From JABMMZ01 sp044377005 (GTDB taxonomy: Bacteria > Bacteroidota > Bacteroidia > NS11-12g > UBA955): a stretch of 58,558 nt of DNA. The notes under the pieces were generated by a model, which searched no databases, was not told where the DNA came from, and saw only the letters and a list, made by a program, of their open reading frames with translations. Shown here one piece after another: positions 27,784 through 36,220 of the stretch (positions are counted from its first letter, which is position 1; each line of letters opens with the position of its first letter). The stretch is from assembly GCA_044377005.1 (NCBI GenBank), contig JBILJV010000007.1, forward strand, positions 1-58,558, written 5' to 3'. Position numbers and translations under genes: made by a program.

Positions 27784-28965
27784 TTAAGCTATAACACCAC
27801 TTCCAAGTAATTCATCTTTTAAATACCAAGCTGCAAACTGACCGGGAGCAACAGCTTTTACAGGGGTATTAAAAATTAAATACCAACCTTCCTTGGTATG
27901 ATGTAAAACAGCTTTTGTCAAGGGTTGTCTGTATCGTATTCTAACCATTATTTCACAACTGCTGTTTGGGGCAGGTTTTAAATCTTCCCTAATCCAATGT
28001 ACATCTGAATGGGGCATAAAAATACCATTTCTAAGCAAGCCAGGGTGATTATCGCCCATTCCTACATACACAGTATTGGTTTGTACATCGGTAGCTAACA
28101 CAAACATACCTTCGGCTTTTCCGCCAATATTTAAACCTTTTCTTTGGCCTATAGTGTAATAATGAGCGCCATTATGTTCGCCCACTTTTGTACCATCGGT
28201 TATTTCATAGTGAAAAGCTTTACAAATTTCCTCTAATTGCTGTGAATGATCAGGTGTAGGATTTGTTTGATACAACGCCGAATGAGGATTTATTTCTATA
28301 ATATCTCCTTTTTTAGGTAAAAGTTGCTGTTGTAAAAAAACAGGGAGTTTTACTTTACCAATAAAACAGAGTCCTTGTGAATCTTTTTTATTGGCAGTGG
28401 TTAGTTTCATTTGGGAAGCCAATTCTCTTACCTCAGGTTTAGTTAGTTCTCCTATAGGAAACAATGCTTTTGACAGCTGTTCTTGGGTTACCTGACAAAG
28501 AAAATAGCTTTGGTCTTTGTTGGTATCCACGCCAGCCAATAATTGATACACAGGACCACCATCTGTTTGAATAGTTCCTTTTCTACAATAGTGACCAGTG
28601 GCTACAAAATCGGCACCCAATTGCAAAGCGGCTTTTAAAAAAACATCAAACTTAATTTCGCGGTTACATAGCACATCTGGATTAGGGGTTCTACCTGCTT
28701 TGTACTCAGCAAACATATAATCGACAATGCGTTTACGGTATTCTTCGCTCAGATCTAAAGTTTGAAATGGAATATCCAAACTTTCAGCTACCAACATGGC
28801 ATCGTTGCTGTCGTCTATCCAGGGGCATTCGTCACTAATGGTAACGGAGGTATCGTGCCAGTTTTTCATAAACACACCAATCACTTCATGACCTTGTTTT
28901 TTCAACAAATAGGCTGCAACAGAAGAATCTACACCACCACTTAAACCAACAACGACTTTTGCCAT
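27784..28965 (-). CDS. mnmA: tRNA-specific 2-thiouridylase MnmA
   Basis: MnmA puts sulfur on uridine 34 of tRNA-Lys, -Glu and -Gln. The PP-loop is GLSGGVDSS (7-15). The catalytic Cys pair is C100 in NPDVLCNREIKF and C200 in DSQGLCFIG. GHYCRK and YFLCQ, both conserved in the family, are also seen. At 393 residues it is slightly longer than average. The substrate tRNA-Gln(UUG) gene lies 2.8 kb downstream on the same strand, separated by other genes. The start is ATG, 11 bases after a -7 box. Confidence 0.96.
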   Translation of the reverse strand: MAKVVVGLSGGVDSSVAAYLLKKQGHEVIGVFMKNWHDTSVTISDECPWIDDSNDAMLVAESLDIPFQTLDLSEEYRKRIVDYMFAEYKAGRTPNPDVLCNREIKFDVFLKAALQLGADFVATGHYCRKGTIQTDGGPVYQLLAGVDTNKDQSYFLCQVTQEQLSKALFPIGELTKPEVRELASQMKLTTANKKDSQGLCFIGKVKLPVFLQQQLLPKKGDIIEINPHSALYQTNPTPDHSQQLEEICKAFHYEITDGTKVGEHNGAHYYTIGQRKGLNIGGKAEGMFVLATDVQTNTVYVGMGDNHPGLLRNGIFMPHSDVHWIREDLKPAPNSSCEIMVRIRYRQPLTKAVLHHTKEGWYLIFNTPVKAVAPGQFAAWYLKDELLGSGVIA

Positions 28966-28976
28966 TTATATGGGTA

Positions 28977-28984
28977 CAAAAATA
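28977..28984 (-). promoter_or_regulatory. -7 promoter box of mnmA
   Basis: The minus strand reads TATTTTTG, matching TAnnTTTG, 11 bases before the mnmA ATG. Confidence 0.5.
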
Positions 28985-29115
28985 GTTAAAAATAGGTTAA
29001 TTGTTTCACGTCGTTCAGCGTGATTGTTTAATTATTGTCAACCAGAGCGCTTTTAAGCCTTTGGAGGATTTCATCTCACTAAGCCCACTATTGTTATTCC
29101 CAGGCTCGAAGAGCA

Positions 29116-29182
29116 TCTCTGCGTTCTCAGAGCTTTCTCATTGCTCTCAGTGGTTAATTCTCCCTTTGCATTTTCTGTGGTT
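29116..29182 (-). repeat. Quasi-periodic AACCACAGAGA-like repeat
   Basis: On the minus strand the stretch shows repeated units of about 9-12 bases: AACCACAGAAAA, AACCACTGAGAG, CAATGAGAA, CTCTGAGAA, CGCAGAGA. It is less AT-rich than the flanks. From memory, similar ACCACAGAG-type repeats occur between genes in many bacterial phyla. It lies in the 265-bp gap between mnmA and the flavin reductase gene, which otherwise holds only the two promoters. Confidence 0.45.
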
Positions 29183-29218
29183 ATTCCCCCAAAATCCCTT
29201 TTTCCTACTAAAAATACT

Positions 29219-29226
29219 TAACTTTG
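29219..29226 (+). promoter_or_regulatory. -7 promoter box of the flavin reductase gene
   Basis: TAACTTTG is a full TAnnTTTG match and ends 4 bases before the ATG, so the mRNA is probably leaderless or nearly so. Confidence 0.6.
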
Positions 29227-29230
29227 CGAC

Positions 29231-30073
29231 ATGATAACGTTTACACCTTCTGAATTACCAATTCCCAAAATACATCAATTATTATTAGGAAGTATAGGTC
29301 CGAGACCTATCTGTTTCGCTAGTACTATTGATAAACAGGGAAACCGTAATTTAGCGCCTTTTAGTTTTTTTAATGTGTTTAGTGCTAATCCACCCATTCT
29401 GGTTTTTTCACCGTCACGCAGTGGCAGAACAGGTGAAACCAAGCACACCCACGACAATGTTAAAGAAGTCGCCGAAGTGGTTATTAATGTTGTAACTTAT
29501 GACATGGTTCAACAAATGTCTTTGGCCAGTTCTCCTTATCCAAAGGGAGTAGATGAGTTTATTAAAACTGGTTTTACGCCACTAGAGTCTGACTTGGTGA
29601 AGCCATACCGTGTAAAAGAAAGTCCGGTACAATTGGAATGTACGGTTGAGAATGTTATTGAGTTAGGACAGGGTGGAGGTGCAGGTAATTTAATTATTTG
29701 CAAAGTCGTTAAAATTCATATCGACGAAAATATGATGAATGAAGCGGGTCAAATAGACCAAACTAAGATTGATTTGGTAGCCCGTATGGGTGGCGATTGG
29801 TATTGCAGGGCGAATGGTGATGCTATTTTCGAATTACAAAAACCACTTACTACATGCGGAATTGGGGTTGATGTATTGCCTGAAAAAGTAAGACTTAATG
29901 ATGTTTTAACTGGCAATGATTTGGGGGTACTAGGTAATATTGAGTCGATTCCAAGTTTGGAAGAACAAAATGCAGCTTCGTTGAAGTATGGTCAAGTGGA
30001 CTTACACAAAGCACAAAAAATGATAAGAAATGGCGAAGCCACAGAAGCATTGGCTTGGTTGTGGAATTTATAA
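29231..30073 (+). CDS. Flavin reductase family (FMN-binding split barrel) protein
   Basis: This 280-residue protein has the split-barrel flavin fold: IGPRPICFASTIDKQGNRNL, then FSFFNVFSANPPILVFSPS in the first 60 residues, and TGETKHTHDNVKEVAEVVIN. Members reduce FMN or FAD with NAD(P)H, or act as flavin-dependent oxidoreductase subunits. The C-terminal 80 residues are an extension found in longer members. The true substrate is unknown. It is a single gene bounded by a promoter box 4 bases upstream and a terminator downstream. Confidence 0.88.
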   Translation: MITFTPSELPIPKIHQLLLGSIGPRPICFASTIDKQGNRNLAPFSFFNVFSANPPILVFSPSRSGRTGETKHTHDNVKEVAEVVINVVTYDMVQQMSLASSPYPKGVDEFIKTGFTPLESDLVKPYRVKESPVQLECTVENVIELGQGGGAGNLIICKVVKIHIDENMMNEAGQIDQTKIDLVARMGGDWYCRANGDAIFELQKPLTTCGIGVDVLPEKVRLNDVLTGNDLGVLGNIESIPSLEEQNAASLKYGQVDLHKAQKMIRNGEATEALAWLWNL

Positions 30074-30093
30074 ATTAATCAGAAAGAAGACAT

Positions 30094-30123
30094 AAAAAAA
30101 CCCCTTGAAAAAAGGGGTTTTTT
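30094..30123. terminator. Bidirectional terminator between flavin reductase and rplY
   Basis: AAAAAACCCCTT pairs with AAGGGGTTTTTT around a short A-rich loop, with T-runs on both strands, between two convergent genes. Confidence 0.85.
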
Positions 30124-30144
30124 ATTGAATAGAGTTAAGTAAAA

Positions 30145-30723
30145 TTATTTTTTACCTGAAGCTTCTTCAGCTTTAACTACGTTTCTTGTCATTTTAACAG
30201 AAACGATAGCATTGTCTTTGTTGTCTAAGATTTCAATGTTAGGGATTTGAATATCTTTAACTTTAGTAGATTGACCTAAATCAAGATGGTCAATATTTAC
30301 TTGTATTGAATCAGGGATATGACTAATCAAACCTTTGATTTTAATACGTTGAATTTTTTGTATCAATTTACCACCGGCTCTTACCCCTGGAGAGTTACCT
30401 TCTACTACCACTGGAATAGTAACGGTAACAGGTTTTGTTTCTGTTACAGCTAAGAAGTCAGCGTGTAGGATGGCTTCGTTTACTGGGTGAAATTGCATTT
30501 CTTGCAAAATCGCCATGTACTTTTTACCCTCGATAGTTAATTGTACTTTGTACGTGTTAGGAGTGTAAACGAGGGCTTTAAAATCAGGTGAATAAACGAA
30601 GAAGTGGATTAAATTCCCTTCGCCGTATAAAACACATGGTACTTTACCTTCGTTTCTCAACCCGTTTGAACTTTTTGAACCTAATTCAGTTCTTAGTTCG
30701 CCTGTTAATGCTACTGTTTTCAT
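30145..30723 (-). CDS. rplY: 50S ribosomal protein L25, CTC form
   Basis: This 192-residue protein has the L25 5S-rRNA-binding domain at the N-terminus (LTGELRTELGSKSSNGLRNE, then KVPCVLYGEG) and the C-terminal TL5/CTC domain (VVEGNSPGVRAGGKLIQKI). It is part of the central protuberance of the large ribosomal subunit. It follows prs by 12 bases. The order tRNA-Gln, prs, rplY on one strand looks like a single transcription unit and is common in the phylum as I recall. Confidence 0.95.
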   Translation of the reverse strand: MKTVALTGELRTELGSKSSNGLRNEGKVPCVLYGEGNLIHFFVYSPDFKALVYTPNTYKVQLTIEGKKYMAILQEMQFHPVNEAILHADFLAVTETKPVTVTIPVVVEGNSPGVRAGGKLIQKIQRIKIKGLISHIPDSIQVNIDHLDLGQSTKVKDIQIPNIEILDNKDNAIVSVKMTRNVVKAEEASGKK

Positions 30724-30735
30724 TTTCTTTTGAAA

Positions 30736-31701
30736 TTAAATTAAATTGTGTTGGAAACTATTATCAAGTTTGAACAAGGAACTTATTGAACCATGTTCAT
30801 GGATATTTCTGATGGCTTTGCTTATTAGTGGAGCTACTGACAATACTCTTATTTTAGGAGATGTTTGTACCATCGGCATGGTATCACACACTATCAGCTC
30901 TTCCAATACGCTATTTTCTATGTTTTCGTAGGCTTTACCACTTAACACAGGGTGAGTACAAACCGCTCTTACGCTTCTTGCACCGTTATCTTTAATTAAT
31001 TTTGCAGCTTTTGAAAGGGTTCCAGCAGTGTCTATTAAGTCATCTACTAGTACCACATCCATTCCGTTAACATCACCAATAATGGTCATGCTTGCTATTT
31101 CGTTTGCTTTTCTTCTTTCTTTGTCACAGATTACCATCGGCACTCCTAATACTTTGGCATATTCTCTGTTGCGATTACTTGCGCCTACATCGGGAGCAGC
31201 TATCACCAATTTTTCTAAATTTAGAGACCTGATATAAGGAATGAAAATGACTGAAGAATCTAAGTGGTCAACCGGAACATTAAAGAAACCTTGAATTTGT
31301 GGAGCGTGTAAATCCATGGTAATAACTCTGTTAGCACCTGCAGCACTAAGGACATCAGCTATCATTTTACTTCCAATAGATACACGTGGTTTGTCTTTTC
31401 TATCTTGACGGGCATAGCCGTAATAAGGAATAACAACCGTAATATGATTGGCAGATGCTCTTTTAGCAGCATCTATCATCAGTAGTAATTCTAACAAATT
31501 ATCTCCCGGAGGATTTGTTGACTGAACGATAAAGATATCACAACCCCTTACAGATTCATTGAAACTAGGTTGCATTTCGCCGTCTGAAAATTTGTTAATG
31601 GTTACATCACCCAAAGGCAATCCATAATGGTCGGCTATTTTCAATGCTAGTGCATGCGAAGCAGACCCGCTGAAAATTTTAACTTTGTTGATGATGGACA
31701 C
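30736..31701 (-). CDS. prs: Ribose-phosphate pyrophosphokinase
   Basis: Prs makes phosphoribosyl pyrophosphate from ribose 5-phosphate and ATP, for nucleotide, His and Trp synthesis. Seen are FSGSASHALALKIADHYG at the N-terminus, the ATP loop RQDRKDKPRVSIGSKM, the metal and His region MDLHAPQIQGFFNVPVDHL, and the PRPP motif VVLVDDLIDTAGT (about 215-227). The length of 321 residues is slightly above the usual 310-315. It is followed closely by rplY and preceded by tRNA-Gln. Confidence 0.96.
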   Translation of the reverse strand: MSIINKVKIFSGSASHALALKIADHYGLPLGDVTINKFSDGEMQPSFNESVRGCDIFIVQSTNPPGDNLLELLLMIDAAKRASANHITVVIPYYGYARQDRKDKPRVSIGSKMIADVLSAAGANRVITMDLHAPQIQGFFNVPVDHLDSSVIFIPYIRSLNLEKLVIAAPDVGASNRNREYAKVLGVPMVICDKERRKANEIASMTIIGDVNGMDVVLVDDLIDTAGTLSKAAKLIKDNGARSVRAVCTHPVLSGKAYENIENSVLEELIVCDTMPMVQTSPKIRVLSVAPLISKAIRNIHEHGSISSLFKLDNSFQHNLI

Positions 31702-31733
31702 GGTGGTATTGGTTTAAAGCTTTTTAATCAAGG

Positions 31734-31804
31734 TTGCCCGAGCTGGATTCGAACCAACATACACTGCACCAAAAACAGTAGTCCTGCCATTAGACGATCG
31801 GGCA
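31734..31804 (-). tRNA. tRNA-Gln (anticodon UUG)
   Basis: On the minus strand a full cloverleaf folds. The acceptor stem TGCCCGA pairs with TCGGGCA, the D stem is GTC/GAC, the anticodon stem is ACTGT/GCAGT with loop TTTTGGT (anticodon TTG), and the T arm is GTTGG-TTCGAAT-CCAGC. The discriminator is A, and CCA is not encoded (the next bases are CCT). It lies 32 bases upstream of prs. Confidence 0.92.
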
Positions 31805-31822
31805 ATTGTTTAAAAAGGACTG

Positions 31823-31854
31823 CAAATGTAAATTTTGATTTCCTTTTTACCAAA
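31823..31854 (-). promoter_or_regulatory. Promoter of tRNA-Gln-prs-rplY (-33 and -7)
   Basis: On the minus strand TTTG (31854-31851) and TACATTTG (31830-31823) are separated by 20 bases, a good fit to the Bacteroidota consensus. The tRNA 5' end is 18 bases downstream of the -7 box. Confidence 0.7.
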
Positions 31855-31996
31855 AATTTTCAAAAAGAATCTACATTTTTTTCACTTTTTTTTGATTTTC
31901 AGTAAGTTTCGCCGTACTTTATATCGAAATTTATCTTTAAAAAAGAGAATATTTCTATTTTTTTGTTGATTTTTGCATTCATTTTAATTTAATTCA

Positions 31997-34165
31997 ATGA
32001 AATTATTCAAACTATTTTCTGTTTTCCTTCTTCTTTTATGTTCTTATACTCTTTCGGCACAATCCGAAAGAATTTTTACAATGGATGAAGCCATTATGAT
32101 GATTGACAATCAATCTAAACAATCTCTAAGGGTAAAGTCAATTCCTATGTTGCAATGGATACCTAACTCTAATCAATATACTTATGTAAAAACAGGTTCT
32201 AATCAACGCTTGTTTATTGTTAATATCGATTTGGCATCTATCGATAGTAGTTTAAGTTTGTCTTTGTTTAATGAATATACTAAAGCTTTTGATCCTAAAA
32301 TGGTTTTCAAAGGTTTTCCTGCACATGAGTGGGTTGACAACCAAACCTTTAAGTTTAAATATGGCAGTAAATTTTATTCGTTCAATTTGAACGAAAAGTT
32401 ACTAAGTGAATTGGTTTCAGTGACAGAAAAAGGAGCAAACTTGGAATATGACAATAATCGTAACCAAGTTGCCTACACCGAAAACGGTCAAATATTTATT
32501 TCTTCACAGGATGGGGTAAAGCAAATAACACAAGATGGTGGCAAAGGTATAGTGTATGGTGAAACTGTTCACCGCAACGAGTTTGGTATTTCGAAAGGCT
32601 TGTTTTGGAGTCCTAAAGGCAATAAGTTAGCTTTTTATAGAATGGATGAAACCATGGTAACAGAATACCCAATTTTTGACAATTCCACTTTTCCAGCTAA
32701 GGTCAATAACATTAAATATCCAATGGCGGGCGCTGCAAGTCATCATGTTACAATTGGCATTTATGATTTAAAAACACAAACTACGGTTTATTTACAAACA
32801 GGCGAACCAGCCGATCAGTATTTAACCAACGTTACTTGGAGTCCGAATGAGGAAAGTATTTTTGTAGCACATGTTAACCGCGGTCAAAACCAAATGTTTT
32901 TAAGACAATACATTGCCGAAAATGGAGAGTTGGATAAAATTGTTTTTGAAGAAAGAGATGCCAAATATGTAGAACCTCAACACGGCATGTATTTTTTACC
33001 AAATGATGACAGTAAGTTTATATGGCAAAGTGAACGCGATGGATACAATCATTTGTATTTGTATTCAAGCAAAGGAAGATTGATTAAGCAATTAACCTCA
33101 GGCAAATGGATTGTTACCAACCTGTTTGGGGTTGACCCAGCTGGTAATCAAGTGTTTTTTGAAAGCACCAAAGAAAGTCCAGTTGAAAGACACGTCTATT
33201 CTGTGAACATTAATACCTCTGATTTAAAACAATTGTCATTAGAACAAGGCACACATACTGCTTTTTTCAATTCTAATTTTACTTATTTTATTGATAATTT
33301 TTCGAGTACTACCGTTCCAAGAAAAATAAGCATTATCAGTCATAAAGGCGATGTAAAAGAAACCCTTCTTAGAGCTCCGAATCCTATTGCCGACTATTTA
33401 TTGGGCGAAACTACTATATTTCCGATAGTTAACGATGGACATGTGTTGTATTGCAGAATGACCAAACCACCACAGTTTGACCCTAATAAAAAATACCCTG
33501 TTGTGGTTTATGTATATGGTGGTCCTCATGCACAAATGGTAAACAATACTTGGTTGGCAGGTGGTAACCTATGGATGCAATTAATGGCACAAAAGGGTTA
33601 CATAGTCTTTACTCTGGATAACCGAGGTTCTGCGAACAGAGGCCATGAGTTTGAAAGTGCAAATTTCAGAAACATGGGAACCGTGGAGCTAGACGATCAA
33701 ATGGCAGGGGTTAATTATTTAAAGAATTTAAGTTATGTAGATAAAGAGAGAATGGCGGTTCATGGTTGGAGTTATGGCGGTTTTATGACAACCAGTTTAA
33801 TGACCAAGCGTCCAGGAGTATTTAAAGTAGGCGTTGCTGGTGGACCTGTAATTGATTGGGCTTTGTATGAAATTATGTATACCGAACGTTATATGGATTC
33901 ACCATCAGAAAATCCTGAAGGTTATAAAAATGCAAACTTGCTCAATCACATCAACAACTTGCAGGATAATTTATTGATGATACACGGTTGTGATGACGAT
34001 GTAGTATTATGGCAACACAGTTTGTTATACAGCAAAGCGGCTGTAGATGCAGGCAATACTTATTTGGACTATTTTGTTTATCCAGGTCACAAGCACAATG
34101 TAATGGGCAAGGACCGCATTCATTTGATGCAAAAAATTACCGAGTATATTATGGAGAAGTTGTAG
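31997..34165 (+). CDS. Dipeptidyl peptidase IV (S9 family)
   Basis: This 722-residue secreted serine peptidase has signal peptide MKLFKLFSVFLLLLCSYTLS ending AQ. The N-terminal part (to about 470) is the DPP IV beta-propeller. The C-terminal alpha/beta-hydrolase has the nucleophile in GWSYGG (Ser about 591), Asp in HGCDDDVV (about 667) and His in PGHKHNV (about 698). It cuts dipeptides after Pro or Ala from peptides in the periplasm. The propeller also has the Glu-containing YWSP-like block typical of the family. It is a single gene. Confidence 0.94.
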   Translation: MKLFKLFSVFLLLLCSYTLSAQSERIFTMDEAIMMIDNQSKQSLRVKSIPMLQWIPNSNQYTYVKTGSNQRLFIVNIDLASIDSSLSLSLFNEYTKAFDPKMVFKGFPAHEWVDNQTFKFKYGSKFYSFNLNEKLLSELVSVTEKGANLEYDNNRNQVAYTENGQIFISSQDGVKQITQDGGKGIVYGETVHRNEFGISKGLFWSPKGNKLAFYRMDETMVTEYPIFDNSTFPAKVNNIKYPMAGAASHHVTIGIYDLKTQTTVYLQTGEPADQYLTNVTWSPNEESIFVAHVNRGQNQMFLRQYIAENGELDKIVFEERDAKYVEPQHGMYFLPNDDSKFIWQSERDGYNHLYLYSSKGRLIKQLTSGKWIVTNLFGVDPAGNQVFFESTKESPVERHVYSVNINTSDLKQLSLEQGTHTAFFNSNFTYFIDNFSSTTVPRKISIISHKGDVKETLLRAPNPIADYLLGETTIFPIVNDGHVLYCRMTKPPQFDPNKKYPVVVYVYGGPHAQMVNNTWLAGGNLWMQLMAQKGYIVFTLDNRGSANRGHEFESANFRNMGTVELDDQMAGVNYLKNLSYVDKERMAVHGWSYGGFMTTSLMTKRPGVFKVGVAGGPVIDWALYEIMYTERYMDSPSENPEGYKNANLLNHINNLQDNLLMIHGCDDDVVLWQHSLLYSKAAVDAGNTYLDYFVYPGHKHNVMGKDRIHLMQKITEYIMEKL

Positions 34166-34177
34166 AACGGGGTTTAT

Positions 34178-34483
34178 TTAAACCTCTTCCAACAAAGTTC
34201 TAAAGGCTAAAACTTTTTCACCATATTTGGCGGCTGTTTTGGCTTTAAGAGTAGGACCAAAATTTTGGGCATAGTCATTAAAGTCATCTACAGAATGGCA
34301 GTAATATTGAATAGCGTAATTAACGCCTTCGTTGCCATCAACTTCGGTTAATAGTTTTAGCATTTTAAAGCCTGTAAATTTTTCAGTTGCTATTACTTCA
34401 GGAATGTGTTCGTGTTTCATCCAGTGCACCCATTCTTGTTCTATGTCTGATGGAATGTTGCAGGTTACATTGTATATTATCAT
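34178..34483 (-). CDS. DUF4286 family protein
   Basis: This 101-residue protein matches the DUF4286 family: MIIYNVTCNIPSDIEQEW, the WMKHEHIPEVIATEKFTG motif and a C-terminal FGPTLKAKTAAKYGEKVL. The fold is predicted to be ferredoxin-like (dimeric alpha-beta barrel). Function is unknown. It is convergent with the DPP IV gene. Confidence 0.85.
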   Translation of the reverse strand: MIIYNVTCNIPSDIEQEWVHWMKHEHIPEVIATEKFTGFKMLKLLTEVDGNEGVNYAIQYYCHSVDDFNDYAQNFGPTLKAKTAAKYGEKVLAFRTLLEEV

Positions 34484-34519
34484 ATGAGTTGGTATAAGTA
34501 GATTGGTGATATTAAATAA

Positions 34520-35305
34520 TCAGTTATAAAGGTTTAAAAATTGTTCTATTTCTTTGTTTTGTGAAAGCGTATATTGGTATGCATATTCAAATATTTCATC
34601 GGTTTTTTCCATATCAAACATGCCGTATTTACTCATATTTGGAGGGTCTATAAACAGGTCGCACATTGAGGATTTCTGATATACATTTTGTGATAATGCC
34701 AAGTGAAAACTGCGGTCGAGCATGTCTTTCATGTGCACCTCACTCAATTTTTTACTCATGGCATTGACATGAACACCTATAATTTTATTGCATTGGTTGA
34801 CAAGTGGTTCTATTGGTAAATTATTAGTAACAGCTCCATCCACTAATACTTTATCCATGTATTTTATAGGTTGAAAAACCAGTGGTACACACGATGATGC
34901 TTGCAGTGCCAATGACAAATCCCCTTTGTTGAAATATATCGTTTTACAATTAATAATATCAGTAGCTGCAATGTGAATGGGTGTAGGCAATTGTTCGATG
35001 TTATTATGTGGAAAATATTTTTTAAAAGCAGTATCAAATAAACCCATATCAAATAGACCTGCTTTGCCAAATAACAAATGCTTAACACTGAAAAAAGAAT
35101 TAGTTTTTACAATATTTTTGATTTCATCTGCCTTATATCCTGCAGAATAAAAAGCGGCAACCAATGCCCCAGCACTGGTGCCTGACATCATATGGAAAGG
35201 AATATGAAATGTTTCTAGAGCCTTTAAAACCCCTAAATGAGCCATTCCTCTGATTCCTCCCCCAGAAAAAACAATTCCTATTTTTTGCATTTTTTCAATG
35301 GGCAA
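34520..35305 (-). CDS. Patatin-like phospholipase
   Basis: This 261-residue lipid acyl hydrolase has a Ser-Asp catalytic dyad. The oxyanion motif is GGGIRG (15-20), the nucleophile elbow is GTSAG (42-46, Ser44), and the Asp is in VDGAVTNNLP. There is no signal peptide, so it is cytoplasmic. The start MPIEKMQKIG could also be the second ATG (35290). Its 5' end lies back-to-back with the PLP enzyme gene at 35357, so both promoters share about 50 bases. Confidence 0.9.
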   Translation of the reverse strand: MPIEKMQKIGIVFSGGGIRGMAHLGVLKALETFHIPFHMMSGTSAGALVAAFYSAGYKADEIKNIVKTNSFFSVKHLLFGKAGLFDMGLFDTAFKKYFPHNNIEQLPTPIHIAATDIINCKTIYFNKGDLSLALQASSCVPLVFQPIKYMDKVLVDGAVTNNLPIEPLVNQCNKIIGVHVNAMSKKLSEVHMKDMLDRSFHLALSQNVYQKSSMCDLFIDPPNMSKYGMFDMEKTDEIFEYAYQYTLSQNKEIEQFLNLYN

Positions 35306-35356
35306 TTTACAATTCTTTGGGTAAAAAAATCCTTTTTTTATATGACCTTTGTCAAC

Positions 35357-36220
35357 ATGGGTATTTTTTTACCATCATCTATTGAAACTCTAAACACATC
35401 ATATTTTGATTATAATCCTAATATCGATTTTTTAAGAGATGATTTAATTCATCCGATAGTTTCAGGTAATAAATGGAGAAAATTGAAATACATTATTGAG
35501 GATTTTAAAGCTTCAAATGCAGAAGTTTTGGTAACATTTGGCGGTGCTTATAGTAATCATTTGGTAGCAACGGCTTTTGCAGGTAAGGCTATGGGCATTC
35601 GTACTTTTGGTTTTGTTCGTGGTGATGAAAATAGACCGCTCAATCACTACGAAACCTTGTGTGTGGAAAATGGCATGACCCTCAAACATGTGAGTAGGGA
35701 CGCATATCGAAACAAAGCTCATCTGTTTGCAGATTATTTTACCCAATCCAATGCTTATTTTGTTGATGAAGGAGGTGACCATCCCAAGGCATACATTGGG
35801 TGTATAGAGATAATAAATGAGCTTTATAAACAATACGATTACATTGTTTTATCCGTAGGAACCGGCACTACCATGCAGGGTTTGGTAATGGGTTTGGCTG
35901 AACAAAAAAGCACTACTAAAGTGGTGGGCATAAGTTCCTTAAAAAACAATCTTTATTTGAACGAACGTTTAAGGGAGTTTAACACTATTAATTGGGAAGT
36001 AATGCATGATTTTCACCGAGGAAAGTATGCCAAAATGGATTCCGAGTTGTGGCAATTTATCCATTCATTTTACAAAGAAACGGGCATTAAAACCGACCCA
36101 GTTTATACAGCCAAGATGTTAATGGCTGTTAAATCATTGTACCAAACCAATTATTTTAAACCCAACGATAAAGTATTAATCATTCACACTGGTGGATTAT
36201 TGGCTTTTAAAGACCATTAA
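35357..36220 (+). CDS. PLP-dependent ACC deaminase/D-cysteine desulfhydrase family protein
   Basis: This protein of about 287 residues has the fold type II PLP enzyme layout. The PLP Lys is in SGNKWRKLKY (Lys about 39), followed by FGGAYSNHLVATAFAGKA and the phosphate-binding loop SVGTGTTMQG. Members deaminate 1-aminocyclopropane-1-carboxylate or break down D-cysteine. Which reaction occurs here cannot be read from the sequence. The open frame begins at 35237 inside the divergent patatin gene, but MGIFLPSSIETL at 35357 (or ATG at 35342) is the sensible start. A GACCTTTG box at 35344-35351 favours 35357. The end overlaps the M28 peptidase stop by 4 bases. Confidence 0.85.
   Translation: MGIFLPSSIETLNTSYFDYNPNIDFLRDDLIHPIVSGNKWRKLKYIIEDFKASNAEVLVTFGGAYSNHLVATAFAGKAMGIRTFGFVRGDENRPLNHYETLCVENGMTLKHVSRDAYRNKAHLFADYFTQSNAYFVDEGGDHPKAYIGCIEIINELYKQYDYIVLSVGTGTTMQGLVMGLAEQKSTTKVVGISSLKNNLYLNERLREFNTINWEVMHDFHRGKYAKMDSELWQFIHSFYKETGIKTDPVYTAKMLMAVKSLYQTNYFKPNDKVLIIHTGGLLAFKDH

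Noticed and set aside
29001..29234. 77-codon open frame upstream of the flavin reductase gene
   Set aside because: It runs through the degenerate repeat and the promoter box, has unnatural composition and resembles no family.
35237..35341. N-terminal extension of the PLP enzyme
   Set aside because: It would overlap the divergent patatin gene's coding start and gives a low-complexity, non-family sequence; the family-like start is at 35357.
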